From the IMG/VR virus record IMGVR_UViG_3300045115_000268, positions 1-25,647 of that record: a DNA stretch of 25,647 nt; one strand, given 5' to 3'. Made by a program: the position numbers and the translations under genes. The notes under the pieces are model-generated. The model saw only the letters and a program-made list of their open reading frames with translations, ran no database searches and had not been told where the DNA came from. The DNA comes from a virus. This document shows positions 24,328 through 25,647 of the stretch, piece after piece (the stretch's first letter is position 1; each line of letters opens with the position of its first letter).

Positions 24328-24965
24328 GCGAAGGTCACCCGGCGGTATGGGCGAAGCGCCTCCTCGGCCTCCGGCAGCGGCATGGCGGCGTTCTGGCCCT
24401 GGACATAGTAGTCCCGCTGCCCGATGCCCTCGACCCGGTCGCTCTTCAGCATCGGATCGCGACGGCTTGTCGATAGGGCGGCCCCCACCAAGAGGATCAC
24501 CGCGCGCTCGATGTCCGCCGGCAGCGGCTCAGCCCCGGCGGGCGCGTCACCGGTATCCTGGCCCGGCAGGACGTAGCCGGCGTCGTAGGCCACGTGGAGG
24601 ATGCTCCCGCTCCACGCGCTGCGCGTGCCGGCCGACAGCATATAGACGGACAGCCCGTCAGCCTCGTACTGCGATGGGTCGAGCACCCGCCCGTCCATCA
24701 TGATGCTGACGATCTGCGCGATCGGTCCTCGGCTGAGCGTGATGCTCTCTCCGCGGCCGTGCGGCGGCAGTGCGATCCGCTCCCGGACCGCGTGCAGCCC
24801 GAACTCGCGATTGCAGTAGCGCGCCGCGCGCCCGGACTGCGCATCGATGTGCCGGAGGATCTGCGCGTCGAGGGGAGTGTCCGCCGGCAGGCCGAGGTCC
24901 TGCCGCACGTTCTCGACCGTGGTCAGGCGCCGCGAGGCCGGCGGGGTGATGACGATGACGCTCAT
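24324..24965 (-). CDS. Head-tail connector protein (gp6 / phiE125 gp8 type)
   Basis: A 213-residue adaptor that binds below the portal after DNA packaging. The N-terminal helical part has the family pattern: TTVENVRQDLGLPADTP (15-31), LDAQILRHIDAQSGRAARYC (32-51), then beta strands with SITLSRGPIAQIVSIMMDGR and ILHVAYDAGY, and a C-terminal helix PADIERAVILLVGAALSTSR with a basic end. The ATG at 24963-24965 lies 7 nt after the collagen-like gene. The reading frame is open further upstream to 25082, but that part overlaps the collagen-like gene and looks like noise. Confidence 0.88.
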   Translation of the reverse strand: MSVIVITPPASRRLTTVENVRQDLGLPADTPLDAQILRHIDAQSGRAARYCNREFGLHAVRERIALPPHGRGESITLSRGPIAQIVSIMMDGRVLDPSQYEADGLSVYMLSAGTRSAWSGSILHVAYDAGYVLPGQDTGDAPAGAEPLPADIERAVILLVGAALSTSRRDPMLKSDRVEGIGQRDYYVQGQNAAMPLPEAEEALRPYRRVTFA

Positions 24966-24972
24966 GCGCTCG

Positions 24973-25647
24973 TCACCACTTCGTCCCATCGAGGCCCATC
25001 TGGGTGAGGTCGCGCCCGCGTGGGCCTTCCTTACCCTGCTCCCCCGGCGCGCCGTCCTTCCCGTCCTTGCCGTCGCGCCCACGCTTCACCGCGAGCCGCC
25101 AGCCGCCGTCCGGGGCGTCCGGCTTCGCGGAGGTGTCCTTCTGGGCGATCCAGAACGAGCCGGCCCACGTGACGCCATCGCCGCGCTGATAGGACTCGTC
25201 CGCCCGATACACGCCGCGGTCGATCACCGTGGGTACGTGGAAGGTGAACTCCTTCACCGCGTCGCCGCGGCGGTAGCGCCGCGTGACGGTGCGTCCGTCG
25301 GCGGAGAGTTCCTCTTCCATGTCCTCGAAGCCGAGGCCATCGACGCCACGCTCCCCGCGGTCGCCGTTCTCCCCACGGTCGCCGGGCGCGCCATCAGCGC
25401 CGCACTCGCCTTTGTCGCCGGGCGGGCCACGCTCTCCTGGCTCACCCTTCTCACCCCGTTCACCGGCCGCGCCGCGCTCGCCATCGGCGCCGCGCTCGCC
25501 ATCGGCGCCGCGCTCGCCCTGCTCGCCGGGCGGGCCACGCTCTCCTGGCTCACCCTTCTCACCCCGTTCACCGGCCGCGCCGCGCTCGCCATCGGCGCCG
25601 CGCTCGCCATCGGCGCCGCGCTCGCCCTGCTCGCCGGGCGGGCCACG
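24973..25647 (-). CDS. Collagen-like phage protein, start lies outside the window
   Basis: Partial gene; 224 residues are visible and the N-terminus is cut off. About the first 100 visible residues are Gly-X-Y triplets (GERGEKGEPGERGPPG type), rich in Glu, Arg and Asp. A short beta-rich domain follows (about 110-175), with RGDGVTWAGSFWIAQKDTSA and DGGWRLAV, which resembles the small aromatic chitin-binding folds of the CBM5/12 type. A second short Gly-X-Y run (GRDGKDGKDGAPGEQGKEG) precedes the C-terminus. It ends 7 nt before the head-tail connector, so it belongs to the head module and may be a capsid or neck surface fibre. An ATG at 25320 is only an internal Met. Confidence 0.85.
   Translation of the reverse strand, partial: RGPPGEQGERGADGERGADGERGAAGERGEKGEPGERGPPGEQGERGADGERGADGERGAAGERGEKGEPGERGPPGDKGECGADGAPGDRGENGDRGERGVDGLGFEDMEEELSADGRTVTRRYRRGDAVKEFTFHVPTVIDRGVYRADESYQRGDGVTWAGSFWIAQKDTSAKPDAPDGGWRLAVKRGRDGKDGKDGAPGEQGKEGPRGRDLTQMGLDGTKW
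25432..25647 (-). repeat. Two perfect 108-bp tandem repeats in the collagen-like gene
   Basis: 25540-25647 and 25432-25539 encode the same 36 residues (12 Gly-X-Y triplets) with identical nucleotides as far as I can compare. The next bases (25431 down) begin a third copy that diverges after RGPPG. The window ends exactly on a unit boundary, so more copies may lie beyond it. Confidence 0.92.

Overview
The window holds the head-completion, tail and lysis genes of a lambda-type siphovirus or prophage. All 21 supported genes lie on the minus strand, so the biological order runs from high to low coordinates. The DNA is GC-rich with strong G/C bias at third codon positions, and several genes start with GTG. 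The closest resemblance I can recall is to prophages of GC-rich Alphaproteobacteria (Methylobacterium / Rhizobiales type). That host guess is inference, because no chromosomal host gene, tRNA or attachment site is visible. The first three bases are the stop codon of the last gene, and the last base falls exactly on the boundary of a tandem repeat, so the window may be cut at a gene or contig edge.

Layout in transcription order. (1) Head/neck: a collagen-like protein whose start lies outside the window (24973-25647), a gp6/gp8-type head-tail connector (24324-24965), two small proteins at the positions of lambda FII and Z (24007-24327, 23315-24007) and a tail terminator at the U position (22895-23311). 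(2) Tail tube and chaperones: tube protein (21944-22876), a 62-residue protein (21759-21947), and a gpG/gpGT assembly chaperone pair joined by a -1 frameshift at a GGGAAAC slippery site (21355-21361). (3) Tape measure protein of 1396 residues with an embedded lytic transglycosylase domain (16797-20987). (4) Two unrecognised small proteins, then the lambda tip order M-L-K-I (15561-15929, 14833-15564, 14034-14855, 13474-14037). (5) A 3511-residue gpJ-like tip and central-fibre protein (2931-13466) filling about 41% of the window. (6) Two accessory proteins (2392-2934, 2030-2395). (7) Lysis: a GH19 endolysin with a peptidoglycan-binding domain and a membrane-spanning C-terminus (750-2000), then a four-helix membrane protein (1-579).

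Most neighbours overlap by 1-4 nt (ATGA, GTGA, TGATG) or are under 30 nt apart, so the block reads as one late operon. No promoter or convincing terminator is visible. The longest gene-free stretch is about 170 nt (580-749), so no gap exceeds 300 nt.

The most unusual parts are the architecture of the giant gpJ (fibronectin-like domains, a shaft with a 17-residue period, three copies of a two-domain cassette, and shafts with a 10-residue period carrying histidines in phase), the endolysin fused to a holin-like membrane anchor with a plausible internal start, and the collagen-like head gene with perfect 108-bp repeats.
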